Source of the DNA: Anthostomella pinea
Taxonomy: Eukaryota > Ascomycota > Sordariomycetes > Xylariales > Xylariaceae
Direction of reading: 5' to 3'
DNA length: 64,000 bases
NCBI GenBank assembly: GCA_963556695.1
Contig: CAUWAG010000018.1
Coordinates: 4,092,001 to 4,156,000, forward strand
Part shown: piece after piece, positions 10,413-22,991 of the stretch
How the letters are laid out: each line of letters starts with the position of its first letter
How positions within the stretch are numbered: the stretch's first letter is position 1
Translations under genes and position numbers: made by a program
Notes under the pieces: generated by a model
Told to the model about the DNA's origin: nothing
Databases searched by the model: none
What the model saw: only the letters and a program-made list of their open reading frames with translations

Positions 10413-13400
10413 ATGCAGGCTCCCAATCCCTCGCAACGCTCGTTGCATCGACGGTCTCCGGGCCCAGAGAGTGGCCCTCCACCGAGTGTCCCTGCGCGGT
10501 CCATATCACCAGCGATGCAGCCGCGCTCGTCGACCGCGTCGGGTAGGTCTGCGGGGGGTAGCTCCAGGCGCAATGTGAGTAAATACCTAAGCGCAGTCTT
10601 CAGTCTTCCATTGATAAATCCGTCACCTTCTTCTCAACTACGCAAACATGTTCATGAATCTCCACTCCTTCCGCAGGCGACCAGTGACGCTGACCAGTCC
10701 ACTTCCCCAGCAATCAAATGGCTCCAATATGCCGCTCTCGCAGATCGAGAAGAGCGTCACGCATTTGCTCGTCGCCACGAAACAGCTTCTCGAAACCTTG
10801 ACGCAATGGTCCCGCGGTATAGCAACCGACACCCAGGTGTCCGACGTCTATGTCCGGTTGGGATACGAGTTCAATATGGCCTGCAGGGCCTTCACTGCTA
10901 TCAACGTGGACACCTCCGACCTAGGAAACGTACCTGAATCTCTGCGACACATACTAGAGGCCACTCTGAGCCAAGAGGCGAGCACCGAGAGTCTGGAGAA
11001 ATACCTACCCCGTATACGCGACATCATAATCAATCTACTTCATGGTTTGAAACGGAAACAGCAGAAGCTTCGGCAAAAACAGTCTCGCGAGAAAGATGGC
11101 GCTGCCTCGCCCGACAGTGGGGGGATTACTGCTCGCACCATGAGCACCAGTACCGTTGGAAGCACGAATACTGGACTCACGAATCTGCTGAACGAGGGCA
11201 TCGATAGTGGCTTTGCCGCCGCTTCACAGAGAGACAGTACGACCGGTGGGCCGTCCGGAGTCAACGCGTCCCCGAGTCGCCGGCTCCAGCGAGACCAGTC
11301 CCAAGCTTCTGTCAGCTCGGAGCAGTCATCACTCTCCAGCACCACGTTGCAAAACATGCCGGTGCTGCCTCCCTATCCCGGAGATGAGACGATCCCAACC
11401 GGGCCCTCGAACGGCAGCATAGATATCGATGCCTTCCCGCCGCCCCCGCCCCCGCCACCACCGAAATCGCAGCAGAGTGCTCTGGCTGCCTTGCAAAGGG
11501 GAGGAGACCTGGAGAGAAGGGCATCCCGACGGTATTCGGCTTACCAGATCTCCAAGCATCTCGGAGCGCCAACCAACGGGGTGCCAATGCTGCCTACCCA
11601 AAATACGCCACTACCCAACCGAGGACGTGGAGAAGTGAGAGAGTCTATGCGGGCGGTCCAAGTCCGAGAGGCAATGCGACATAACCGCAACGACTCCAAC
11701 CAATCGAAAAACCACGTTGATACCGAGCCAGTCCGGATACCCAGCAGAGTATCTGAGGAAGATTCGAGTACAGATTTACCGACACCCGGGGTAGAATCTC
11801 TGCCAGCTCGTTCGCCGGAAGAGAGGTTCAAGTCTACTGCCACGATATCTGGACCTTTGGACGATGCCTTCCCGATTCCGGACTCTCCTGAGAAGTCCGA
11901 CCCAAAAACCGACACTTCTCCCCTGCCGCCAACGCGGCCTCAAACACCTCCAGAGAAACAAACGAAAGAATTCGCACAGGAGCAATCGCCGCCCCTGGAT
12001 AAGGAGCTTACCCTGTTTTTGCAATACAAGTCGAAAGTCAAGAAATTTGTGCTTCCTGAGGGCTATACCGACCTAAGCATAGGCCGGTTGCAACTCGCCT
12101 TTATCGAGAAGTTTTCCTGGAACACGGCCTTGAACGGGGCAGGTCTGCCCGAGATATATATTCAGGATCCCGTCTCCGGCATTCGGCACGAGCTCGAAGA
12201 TCTCTCTGACATTAAAGACCGCACGGTCCTAGCCCTCAATGTCGAGGCTCTCGATGAAGTCAAGAAACATTTTGACGAGGGTCTTGGGATGTTGAAGAGA
12301 ACAATGGACGAAATGAAACAGAATGTGACTGATCAGGGCTCGGCTCTTCAGCAAGTGTCCGATAGGCAGCTAGAGACTGCTAAGGAGATGGCACGTATGG
12401 CAGCAGGGCCGCCCGTCATCATGGACGAAGGTGCCAAGTCTAGTGGAACTGGTGCTGGAGCCAAGCTGAATCCTAGTCAGCTCAGGGAATTACAGAGTCT
12501 ACGTCGTGATCTTGCGGTCTTGCGCCAGACATACTCCAACTTCCAAACCGAGATCCAGAGCTCCATGTCTTCACTTCGAAGCAAGGCAGCTAATGTCAAG
12601 GTCGCAGCAGCCAAGGCCTCTGTGTCGGGTGTCGATGGCGACGCTGGCTATGCCTATGTGGTGAAGGGCCGCAAACAGCTCAATACTGACTCTGATCGTC
12701 TGGTTACCAAGGTTGACGATCTACAAGATCTTGTCGAGGACCTGAGGAAGGACGTTGTGAACAGGGGTGTGCGGCCCCTGCCACGCCAGCTCGAAGGCGT
12801 GTCCAAGGATATCCAACTCTTGACCAAGGAGCTCAAGAAGATGGAGGACTACATGAAGCAGGAGAAACCAGTGTGGACCAAGATCTGGGAGAAGGAGCTC
12901 GAGGAAGTGTGTCAGGGCCGTGATGAACTTAAGCTCATGGAAGACCTCATGGTTGATCTGCAGGATGATCTCGAGAAGGCGTCAGAGACCTTCGCGTTGG
13001 TCGAGCAAGCAACCAAGGAGCAGATGAAGGAGAGCGTGCCGGCACCCCGTCAATTCTCGAAGGGCTTGAACAATCTGGGCAACAGCGCCGACCCCAACGC
13101 TGCAAAGGAGGGTGTACTGGGCGAAGTTCGAGCCTTGCAACCGAACCACGAAGACCGACTAGAGGCCATAGAGCGCGCAGAGAAGTTACGACAGAAGGAG
13201 CTCGCGACCCGCGCGGACAACCCGCTGACGAAGGAGCTGCACCATTTTGTCGAGGAAGGGAAGCTGAAGAAGAGCGGCGGTTTTGAGGAGGTGGAGAGGG
13301 CCAGGAAGGCGAAGGATGACCGGATCAGGAAAGAAGTTTGGGACCGTATGAATGGGATTGTATCTGAGGAGCCGGAGCCGGTTGGAGAAGAAGACGGCGA

Positions 13401-13479
13401 CGATGCGGCGGAAGTAGTAGATGAAGGAGAAGGAGAACCTGCTCCGGAAGAAGAGCCCCCGGCGCCGGATGCTGTATGA
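10413..13479 (+). CDS. bud6: Bud6/Aip3-like actin-interacting polarity factor
   Basis: Fungal Bud6 (Aip3), a polarisome component that binds actin and helps formins nucleate actin cables at growing tips. Exon 1 is 10413-10574; exon 2 is 10711-13479. The acceptor at 10710 was chosen because it follows a GCTGAC branch site and is the only nearby AG that restores the long frame; the earlier AG at about 10676 leads into another frame. The protein is 976 aa. Near its N-terminus is the conserved helical segment SQIEKSVTHLLVATKQLLET. A Ser/Pro-rich linker with a run of nine prolines follows (about 11430-11462). The C-terminal half, from ELTLFLQYKSKVKKFVLPEG, is the AIP3 domain with long coiled coils and an acidic tail. 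No frame breaks. Length and domain order fit the family. Confidence 0.92.
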
Positions 13480-14829
13480 GGAGGCGTGTGGTGTTATACC
13501 CGAGTTCTTATCTTTATTGTTCATACCTGTCCGCTATCTTGGACTCGTCCGTTTTGAGTACTGTCGTCCTTCGAGCGTCTCTACTGTTTCTTGTGCGTTC
13601 TGTTAATTGGACATTTGAGTCGGGAGTCTCATCTGGGTGGGTCATAGCTCAGGCGCTTTATGGGTCGTTTTGGGCACTGGTGGAGTCTTGGGTGTGTGGT
13701 CTGGTCCTGTACTTACCTAGCTGGGTCTTTTCATTGAACGACTTGAGACTGGTGTTCAAAGATTGCCTGCCTGTGAGCTTGACACGAGGCCATTGAAGAC
13801 CACTGATCGATGGACGGAGTCGTAGCTAGTGACCGCGCCAGCGGAAGTAAGGTAGCTATGGATAGAAAGTCAAAGAGTTCAAATGCATCCGCAGCCACAC
13901 CACGCAACCATGGGTAGTTGAGAAGCTCGTCTAACCTAGTATGTTACTCAGCTGACAAGCACTAGGCGCTCAACAACCGGAACGACCTGTCGCTGCGGAA
14001 CCTGATCCCCCGGGCTCGGTGAGGAGGGAGGGCCAGCCAGGCTTGAGGGCTCCATCTCTCCTGGACAGCATGATATAGTTCCAGGTCTCTATGGGCCTCC
14101 TCGCCCTGCTCTCGTTGCAATTCCATGGTGTTGTGTTGCATAGGGTAGTCGAAGCGCTTGAAGGTCGTGTTGGAATAATCCACCACGGCTTCGCCGACAC
14201 TCGGTCGATACCTTCCCTACTACTTCGGACAGGCTGATCTTTGGCGCCTCAGATACCGTAGACGGGCGCGGCTCTCGACCACATAGTGGATGTATGATAT
14301 ATCTCTGATACCATAACTGCTACCTCTCAGGCGAGTGTTTGATGAAACGTAACGTGATTGAGGTATATATGATTGTTTATAATCAGAAGTTTAAAAACGG
14401 TCGTTCCGTGCTAAGCTGTCTGGTACAAGTCAGGTGCGTTGTTAGGCAATGGAAGCTTCAGTCTAAAGGCATCATCAATCTGACACGTACGGGACAGATC
14501 AAACATGTAACGAGTACGAACTTCAGCAGAAAATCGCAAGTATGTCAAGCATCTCAAAGCGAACCTACCGCGATCGCATTCAGAAAGCAAAGTCCGGACG
14601 TGCGTGCGTCTTCATGTGTTATGTGACAAGTACGAAACATTACTCAAATTCCTAAAATCATCGTTTACTCCCAAGACTACTTAAGCACTAGGTGAGGAAA
14701 ATAATGATAAAGAGATCACATCCATCCATCCACCCGTACCCGGTAAAGCACATCCCCTCCCTCCCCCATCAGAAAGAAGACAACCAAATAAGTTAGACTG
14801 CAACCTCAAGAATCCTGTCCTGTCCAGAT
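13480..14829. other. Intergenic region between bud6 and the b5-module gene
   Basis: Convergent 3' ends flank this 1.35-kb interval. I see only short chance ORFs and no RNA gene or repeat. Confidence 0.6.
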
Positions 14830-17800
14830 CTACCAAATCTCCACCTTCCGCCTCTTAGCATCCGGCTCCCAGCCCTCGCCCGACCCAATGGTATCCGGAT
14901 CGACCTCGATCTCGAAATAGTCGGTAATATTGTCGCCTTCCCTATACCTCGTGCAGCACCTGCGGTCGTTGTCGTCGGGCAGCAGAGCCGGGTCCTCGGC
15001 GGCCGCCTCGGCCCACGCCTTCCAGCTCTGCGCCGCGCCCGCGCTGCGGGACTGGACGCGCTCTTTCGGGTTCGCGGCCGGGCCCGTGACCAGCCGGCCG
15101 ATGCGCCGCTCCGCGTGCGTCGTCGTGAGCCAGATTAGGAGGTCGGGCCTGGTCAGGTTCTTGCCCGCCCATACCTGGGGGATTTCTTTCCGGTAGTATT
15201 GGGGGTGTTCCATGATGTCTGGGTGGTGGGGGGTGTCAGTTTGGTCTTTTCCCTTTTGTTTCTTTCTTTCTCCCCGAAAGTGGGGATAGGGGAATAGAGG
15301 TCAGAAATGGTGGAGCTAAAAGGGGTCTGTCGACATACCAGTGACATTATACACATCGCCGTTAGCCTCGAGCCACGCACCGCCGGCCCAGTCTGGCTCA
15401 TAGTGTCGGGCCAGCACGCCATCAGTGATGGTCGGCAGAGGCCGCAAGTCGCGCAGCTTGGCCACCACGCTCGCCTTCTCGTGGAGGTACAGGCGCGAGA
15501 GGGCGACGCTGGCGCTACCCTCGGTCGTGAGGACGGAGGTCGCGTCGGTGCCGCGGTGGCTGAGCAGGTCATTGTACAGAACTGGGTCCTTACCTCGGAG
15601 TCCTGGGGGCGGTGGGTGCTAGCAAGGCACGTCCGTGGTGAGCAAGTCCTAGGCAGGTATCCAAGCAGGGTGAAAAGGTGGGCAGCTTGGGCTGCTTACC
15701 ATTGATATTGAACACCCAGTCGTGGAGTACTATCTCATCACGCTTTACCTCGTCGAGGTTGACTTCCTTCACGAGGCGACCGACCTTTAGCTCCTCATAG
15801 TCTCTGAGGATGGCAGGATCGTGGCTCTGCAGGAATGCGGCGGTCTGATCCACGCCACCGCCCATCATGAGGATATCCCTTCCACCGGGGTGGTGCTCGA
15901 TGTAACCTGGTGACTGTGTTAGAACGACAGGACAGTCACCGACTAAATTTAACTCACCTGTGATATCGTAGATGACGTCCTGGATAGCCACATAGACTCC
16001 TGTCCCGGGGTTGTCGTGCCAGCGCAGCATCTTCTCCGTCATGGGATAGAGCTGTGGGCGCACGCTAGACTTTGAGGACTTCAGGCTTCCGCATTTGAAC
16101 AGCGACAGGTTGTCCAGCAGTTCGTCGTCGAACTGGTCGGCTGGAGAGGAGGGGTCTGGCATCTCGTCCCGGGATGCCTGGAGGACACGCTGCTTTTCGT
16201 CCTGGCTGGTAAAGGGGAATTCTGCCCAGATCAGCAACTATCCCTGCTGAAAAGGAAAACAATGTGAAACTTACCGGTGATATCGTAGATGTAGGTGCCG
16301 AATGCGACCCACTGCAACGTCAGGTGTCAGTAAAGAGGGCTGGATACCCATTGAGTGAGTAAGAGCCTTACCGTCTTCCCACTAGATCTGCCCTGGCCGT
16401 CTGTGTATTCTTCAAACTCGGCCGGGTGTAGCTCCATCATCTGCTTGCCAATACGACTGATCTCTTTGCCTAGCTTTGCGCGGATCGCATTTGCCTGAGC
16501 GCCGTTCCTAGAGAGCATCCGACAACGATCAGGCGTCATGGCCAGGAGTGCTTGGTACTGCTGATTGGTAAGTTTCAACTGTTTCAACTCCTCTGTACAC
16601 ACAAGTTAGCTCAGGCTGTCTGCGGTCCTGTACGAGTGTGGTCGACAATACCTGTGATATCATAGACATCGTAGCCATAGCTCCCGTCTGGCTCAACGAT
16701 CCAGGCGTGGTCAACCGCCCGGTGGTTGGTAATTTCACCGACCGTAAAGTACAGAGTTGGTATGCGTGTCAGCCGACTTTGGGAAGAGATGCTGTTCTTC
16801 ATGGCAACACTTTTCGTGGCAGCTGAGGAGACGCTAACCATGCGACCCTTCGTGCTTGTTGGGGCAGCCGCCACGGAAATCAAGCGCTCGGCGTCCCTCA
16901 AGAACACATCGGCGCTCTCGTTGTCCTGACGCACGACCCATGGCTCGGAAGAATCGTAGGGGGGTATGTCGAAGTTGAAGCTGGTATGAACGTCTGGCTC
17001 GGGGTTTTTCTGCCTCTCGGCAATGACGTCCCTTGCGGCTTGTGCAAGGGCAGAGATCCAACTTTGGGGCATCGCGTATGTCTTCACACATTGGGCGAAC
17101 AAATCTTTAAATTTATCCAGCATTTCGCCATGATTCGAATATTTGCTCTTTGCACATCCAGATCTTTTGGATTTACGGTTTGAAATGAGCGTGGGCCATC
17201 CGTTTTTGGCAGCGGCTTGTGTGCTCGGGTGGAATTCGGTCGTGACAGTCATCTCGTTGTATTCGTCGTCCACTGCAACGTGATGATCAGTAACTGCCTT
17301 TGAAAACGAACACGAGAGAGGTTCCGGGGCCAATCAGAGGTCACAACCAGGCTGTAGGAGGCTGCTCTTGATCCTAAGGTGTCTCAAAGGGGATATAGAT
17401 GTACTCAGAAACTTGCTTACTGTATGGTATTGAAGCCTCCATGAGGAGCCCGATGACCGCGAATAGCCATATCACAGAATTCTCACCCGCTTTGGCTTTC
17501 TTATTGGCGAAGTATATTTTCATATAGCGTGAAAGTCTCTCCGAAATCTGCTTAGCTTCCACTGAAATGATGAGAATCAGTACCCTATCTAGTCTGATCG
17601 GCTTGGGGCAAAGACGGGGAGTGGTGGGCAGCCACCAGCACGTCGACGGCAGGAATGAGCAGGGCACCCGATATCACTCACCCCACGATTGGCTTGCGCT
17701 GTTGACGCAAAACATGTCACGTTAGTGCCTGACCTTGTGCGCATGATCCGAGATGGACCACAGAATCTAACTTACTACTGAAACGTTAGTACGAGAAGTC

Positions 17801-20800
17801 ATTTTCTTACTTCTTCAGGAGACAACAGTCCGTGTACGTACCTGGGCTTCCTTGAGCCGTGAGATGAGCGTTCTACATTGGGGCCAGGCCCACTGTACAT
17901 CCGTAGTTAGTCCAAGCAATGTACGGGGGGACGGGGAAGTGTCACAAGAACGACCTATACGTAGGCTAGAGTAGATCAGGCACGAGGCTGAGCTGGACTT
18001 ACCGGTGTCATTTGCCATTTCTTGTACTCATCTGCATACCAGGGACGTCTTATCTTCCAGGACTGGTTTATCCTCTTGAAACGGTTCCCCACTGCACCAT
18101 ATCCAGTTAGTAAACGCCCTTCAATGAAGCCTCGAGTCACGAAGACGGGAGGAACGGAAATCACTCAACATCCTACTCACTTGTAGTATATACCGAGGCC
18201 TGGTCAGGCTGATGGTTAAGCAGCTTCGCGGTCATGTACCTCTGTTCCTCACCGACTGAAGTGTCATAGGCGCGCATGAACCGTGGTACTTTGAAAGCGG
18301 CGCTGCCCTCGATTGGGACAAATTTTTGCCACATGTTCTTCGCTAAGTAACGATGACGACCACCACTGCGTACCACGTTAAAAACTTGATCTGGGATCCT
18401 GGACTGGTTTCGCAGGGTTACAAGGAGTCCCTGATGGAACGATAATTTGCGTCTAGAGATGGCCAGGTTCTAAACTCACAACAGGTATGACCATGGTATG
18501 GAATGGCCCCTTAGTATCTTTTGATCTGGTGTTATAATTTTCACAAAGTGCCTCCTGACTATATCTGGCCATGAAATTGGTCGACCATAGTACCCCAGTA
18601 TAGTTGAATGCGACTCCCCTGGCCTGCCACGTCGAAAATCAGTTTCTCGATCCATAATAGAGATCGAAGGCACGCGAGGACCACCTACAGGTCCCTTTCG
18701 CTCGGGGTACTGGTCGGTCGATAGATACGATCTCGTTGGGTCTGGATTTGCAAATAGTCTATAGCCGAATACTGAGCCCTCCATTGATTCGCCTAATTCG
18801 GCTATGAACTTCAGCAGAGTAAGTTTCAGTAGGTTCGTTTCGGTTCTGTCAAGTTATTGATGACTAGCCTCAGTGGAAGCTGATGGAGGTGCTCCCAGGA
18901 TTATCCTGCAAGGGGAAAGAATCAAAAGAGTCGGTGGGACATGTACGGCAGAAGACTCAGGTTGCATACCTCGCGCGCCACGAACTACACACGTGGTCAA
19001 TGTAAGTAACCCCAGCCCTTGGTAGTGGGTTCGTCTTACCGGTTCTGTTGTTTTCCTAGGGTCGTCTCCTCCTGCTCTATTTCTTCCAAACATGGTTGCG
19101 TGCTGTTAGTGTTAGCATTAGAGAAACTTGTGAGCTTCCAGAGGCCTGGTACCATTAGCTCGTGGAGTATCTAGGAATATGTTAGCAGACCAAGTTATAC
19201 AGGTCTGAGGTGAGGTACGAGCGACTCACGGTCACGGTTAAATCCCACTGCGCAATGCATTTCTCCGCTAGCGGTAGTTTCGTGTTAAACAATGCACGCA
19301 AGGGCGCCACAGAAATCATCACAACATGGAAGGTCTCCCAAGGAATTGTTTCCGGAGTGGGTGCTTGAGCGTAAGGTTCAATGCTCTCGTCCTTGAACGA
19401 CCAACTGGTCTCCTGATTGTAATGTATCAAGCGCTCCCACATTTGCTGTGAAGTAGCTCTTTGTCTCCGCCGGCGCATGCGAACAACTATACCATCGAAA
19501 CTCGGTCAGTCCATGCTGTCACCGAAGTTTTATGACCAAAAGCGAGCTGAATCGCTGCATAGGGGGTTCAAACAATCTTGCTTTTGCGCATACCTCTCGG
19601 ATCGGCATAAGACGGGAATTTACCCGGTTTCCCATGAAAGCTCGCCCATGTCTGTCGGGGTTGGAAGAGAATCGCATCCAGCCTTCGTAAAAGCGAACTT
19701 GTCAGTTCAACTAGTACGGAGGAAGGATATGGCAACATTTTGTACACACCATGCGCTTCTCTCCGATATCATTACTGACATAATTCTACTCACGGCCTCC
19801 AAGCTGCGGTAGAAGAGGTTAGGTAAGTTACTGGCTAATATCTCAAGTGTTGGATCCATGCGATTCCAGCCTGCAAACCACCTATACCAGGACCCACATG
19901 TATGATTAGATAAGTGATTAGATACCGGATTGCGAGGTCACTTAGCCAGACCTTCAGGTCCAGCTAGACCTCCCAATCCAACCATCAGCAACATCATGAC
20001 CTTGACCCCATACTCGAGTATTATGATTGATCGTTCAAGCCTGTTCCAACATCAAGAGTGTATGTGCGAGGTCGTCGAAGGCTCATCAGTGACGGGACGC
20101 TTTGAACCGATGGTGAGAACCCCGACCCCCCGAGGAGCTTCGGGATGAGGCAAGCAACGCAGGAGTACTTGGATACATACGAGACTTGTAAATAAGACCA
20201 TACTACAGGATTATCCACTATAATGCCCAGAGTCAGCAGCCGCCTCGGCGGAAACGACACAGAATGGAGATAGGTCCCAGATTGCAAGACTTGTACGTTA
20301 CTCGCCCCCGCCCCCGCAAGACAGAAGGCGATCAAGACGCAGGGTAAAGCTGGTAAGAGAATGTGCTTACCACTCCAACACTTGGGATCAGTCTTTTGCC
20401 AGATAGGATCCGGATTCTGGATAGTATCAAGTGGGTTCACTTGAAGATCATACCAACGATCCTTCAACAAGAACGCAGGCCAGTCCCTCTCGTCGACTCG
20501 TATCATCTGCCTCTTGAACAACTCTTTAGCTCTGGCGGGATCTTCGTCACGCAATGGCTGCGATCGGCCTTTTGGATGGTAGGTATCGAGGTTGAGAGTG
20601 GGGAGCTGATAGGTCCTGAGGCCCCCAGTGGAGTGTTGCTGCTGTCTCTCCCCATTGAATAACCTGTCTAGTGTTTGGTCTTCGGGTTTCGGCAACGGCA
20701 CGGTCTTGGGCGCGTCTTGATACTTGAAAAGCGGCAGCTCAGGCAGCATGGGCTTGAGTTCGGAATGCACCTCGTTGCCATTGTCGGTTCGCCAGAAAGA

Positions 20801-20887
20801 GTCCAGGGGTGCTCCAAAGGTCTCTGCCCATATAGAGGACCGTCGGGGTTTCGGGGCCACTGGGGGCACTAGGGACACTGCCGCCAT
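14830..20887 (-). CDS. Large HExxH zincin-like protein with cytochrome-b5-like modules
   Basis: Minus-strand gene of about 22 exons, 1292 aa. Exons: 20371-20887, 20181-20289, 19750-19803, 19594-19697, 19230-19486, 19153-19170, 19040-19102, 18970-18984, 18480-18808, 18181-18365, 18003-18091, 17842-17892, 17776-17777 (2 nt), 17682-17698, 17487-17561, 16652-17272, 16372-16592, 16275-16311, 15958-16221, 15700-15906, 15339-15593, 14830-15218. Every junction keeps frame. Residues 348-357 read ILHELMHATM, an HExxH zinc-site motif split by an intron. The C-terminal half (from about 629) has five units ending in a VYDITG-like strand; one is a true cytochrome-b5 fold with YIEHHPGG and a second heme His in LQSHDP. 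A basic KRRK lies near the C-terminus. Function unknown. The weakest join is 17487 to 17272: reading through that intron gives a stop at 17374, so two genes are possible, although no ATG suits a second start. Confidence 0.62.
19848..20051. mobile_element. 204-bp solo LTR, copy 1, in an intron
   Basis: Element begins TGTTGGATCC and ends GTTCCAACA, with terminal inverted TGTTGGA/TCCAACA. The 5-bp direct repeat TCAAG flanks it (19843-19847 and 20052-20056). A second copy of identical length lies at 54761-54964. TG...CA ends, 5-bp target duplication and about 200 bp fit a solo LTR. It lies wholly inside the intron between 19803 and 20181 of the minus-strand b5-module gene and spares both splice sites. 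Confidence 0.85.
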
Positions 20888-21867
20888 TACTACAAATAGG
20901 AATGGGATATGGCAGATAGCTTCTGCTCACTTCATGCCAACAGTACGTGGTTTCAAGCTGGTTGATCGGGTTCAAATGGACGACAACTCGGGAAGCAGGC
21001 ACCTGAAGCCTGAAGGAAGCAGAGCAGCAAGATGAAAGCGCCACCTACATAAGATTAAAGGCAGCAACTTGAAGTCTCAACCTCAGCCAGGCGGACGTGG
21101 ATGAACGCAAATGGTTGGAATGTGCAGGGCTACTTCCGTCCGTCCATGGCTGTGGCTGTGGCTTTGTAGCGAATCTTTGCAGCGACATTGAGTGATGTGA
21201 AGACAATGGAAATCTGGCCTGCCTCCATCATTGATGATGCCATCCTGATACCTCAAGTGACAAAGGGTTGAAACCTGAAGGCTGAGGTTGACCTACAAGG
21301 ATGGATGCACTGATCAGTTGTCACCTAGCTGGAGACTTACCTTACCGCGTGTTCGAGAAAGCTACGCTATAGGTTAGGTAGACACTCCCATCTGCAGTAC
21401 GCCGGAATGCAAGCTTTCATCTAAGAACTTGAGGATCACCTTAGATAAGGTTGTGAGGTCCACGATGTTGTCTCATCTAGGCCCGAAGGTAAGGTAAGTG
21501 TAGGTACCCCCACTTTATTCCCATAGCGGCTAAATATGGGCCCGCGGCCGCTTTCAGTATCCCCACATGAGCTGCCACCTGCGCTTGCTGCAACAGCTGG
21601 CAGCTGCTGTCTGCAGGTCTCCACTCACACCCTGACCCCTGACCCCTGAGTCCCCACAGTAACGGGGTACTATCGCCGTCGTGTATGACGTCCACAACCT
21701 GCCCGAGCCATCAAGAAACCGAAACACTCAGCGACAATATCTTAGAAACTGACTAATTCTCCGTAATTGCGACATTCAGCCGAGGCCTGCTACCACCTCC
21801 CGACGTTGTATATTACTATATCCTTTTCTCCAGTCGAGGGACAACAGTGTGACACTATTACTTCTCA
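20888..21867. other. Divergent promoter region
   Basis: Separates the b5-module gene (-) from the cupin gene (+), so both promoters should lie here. No further gene, repeat or recognisable regulatory motif found. Confidence 0.5.
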
Positions 21868-22603
21868 ATGTCACTTCACCGAGCTTCACGAGTGCTTAGA
21901 CAGTCAATCTTCCAATCCCACAGCTACGCTCGACCTTGTGTCTCACTTCTATCCATCCCGTCCCTCTCGTTGTGCGCCCACCAGCCCTTCAGCACCACCA
22001 ACATGGCTAGCTTTCCCACCCCATCAAGTGACCGGCCGAAGCACGAGATGCAGTACTTCCCGGATATGCTGACGGCTCTGCCATCCAAGTCTGCCGAGTT
22101 TAGACGAGTGCTATGGACTGGTACGTGGTTCCTTGTCGGCAGTGACCGCTTCGGAGAACTCATTCAGACCCAGGCCTCTATAGTCAGCTTGTTCTGATGA
22201 CAATTCCGGTGGGAGGAGACATCGGTGATGAGGTACGTCTTGCTCGTACGCCCTTTGGCTGGTCGTCCCACTAAAGCCACTCTAGGTTCACACGGTAGAC
22301 CAAATCCTGACCTTCACCTCGGGTACGGGTCTCGCTCAGGTTGGGGGCAAAGAGCAAGAGGTCAAAGCCGGAGACCTCGTCATCGTACCGGCTGGCACGC
22401 AGCACCAGTTCATCAACACTGGACCTACGCCGCTGCTTTTGTACACTGTGTACAGCCCGGCAGAGCACAAGCCAACGAGCGTGCACAAGACCAAGGAGGA
22501 AGGTGACAAGGAGGAGGAGGAGGGTATCGACGAAGCCCCGGAATGGAGTCAGAAGAGCAAGGCTGAGAATGAGAAGGAGGGTTGGGTCAAGGTGCCCGAG
22601 TGA
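21868..22603 (+). CDS. Cupin-domain protein
   Basis: Single-domain cupin of 209 aa in three exons: 21868-22120, 22174-22232 and 22286-22603. Splicing restores the stretch LMTIPVGGDIGDE followed by VHTVDQILTF. Cupin motif 1 is degenerate (His, then Gln in place of later ligands). Motif 2 is clear: GDLVIVPAGTQHQFINTG, with the conserved Pro, Gly, His and Asn. Such small cupins are often called mannose-6-phosphate isomerase-like, but the reaction is unknown. The first 45 residues are rich in Arg and Ser without acidic residues, so mitochondrial import is possible; a second ATG at codon 46 (MASFPTPSSD) could start a cytosolic form. The C-terminus is Lys/Glu-rich. It is convergent with the M3 peptidase gene. 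Confidence 0.85.
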
Positions 22604-22991
22604 AATTTCAGTGCTGCACACATGGGAAGGATACGCAAGTCGCAGCGTGCGGGTAAGGATACGAACTGTGCCTGTCGCGCAGACACATTCTTGCTGCTCT
22701 CACAGACAACACAGGTTTCACATCACGAGGCGTTAGGCCACTCTCGAATGGATCTTTATCTCAAAGCAATATGCAATGCAAGCTGCCATATCCTGTCGTC
22801 CATGCCCCTTTGCATCGAGTTCAGGCATGGGAAATGCCCAGGTCTAGCTCTGATGATCCCATAATGTGAAAACAAAATCGGGTGCCCGAGTGCGGAACGC
22901 CGCGAGATCCAGGTTTCGTAAACTTTTTGGAGGTACGCTTGTTAATTGAGGAGACTATCCGTGAGCTAAATCACGAACCATCCACTTCTAT

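Noticed and set aside
17374..17667. Unspliced reading with a hydrophobic C-terminus ending at 17374
   Set aside because: Possible alternative end of the HExxH half, but the phase-correct acceptor at 17273 and absence of a second start favour splicing; kept as a caveat.
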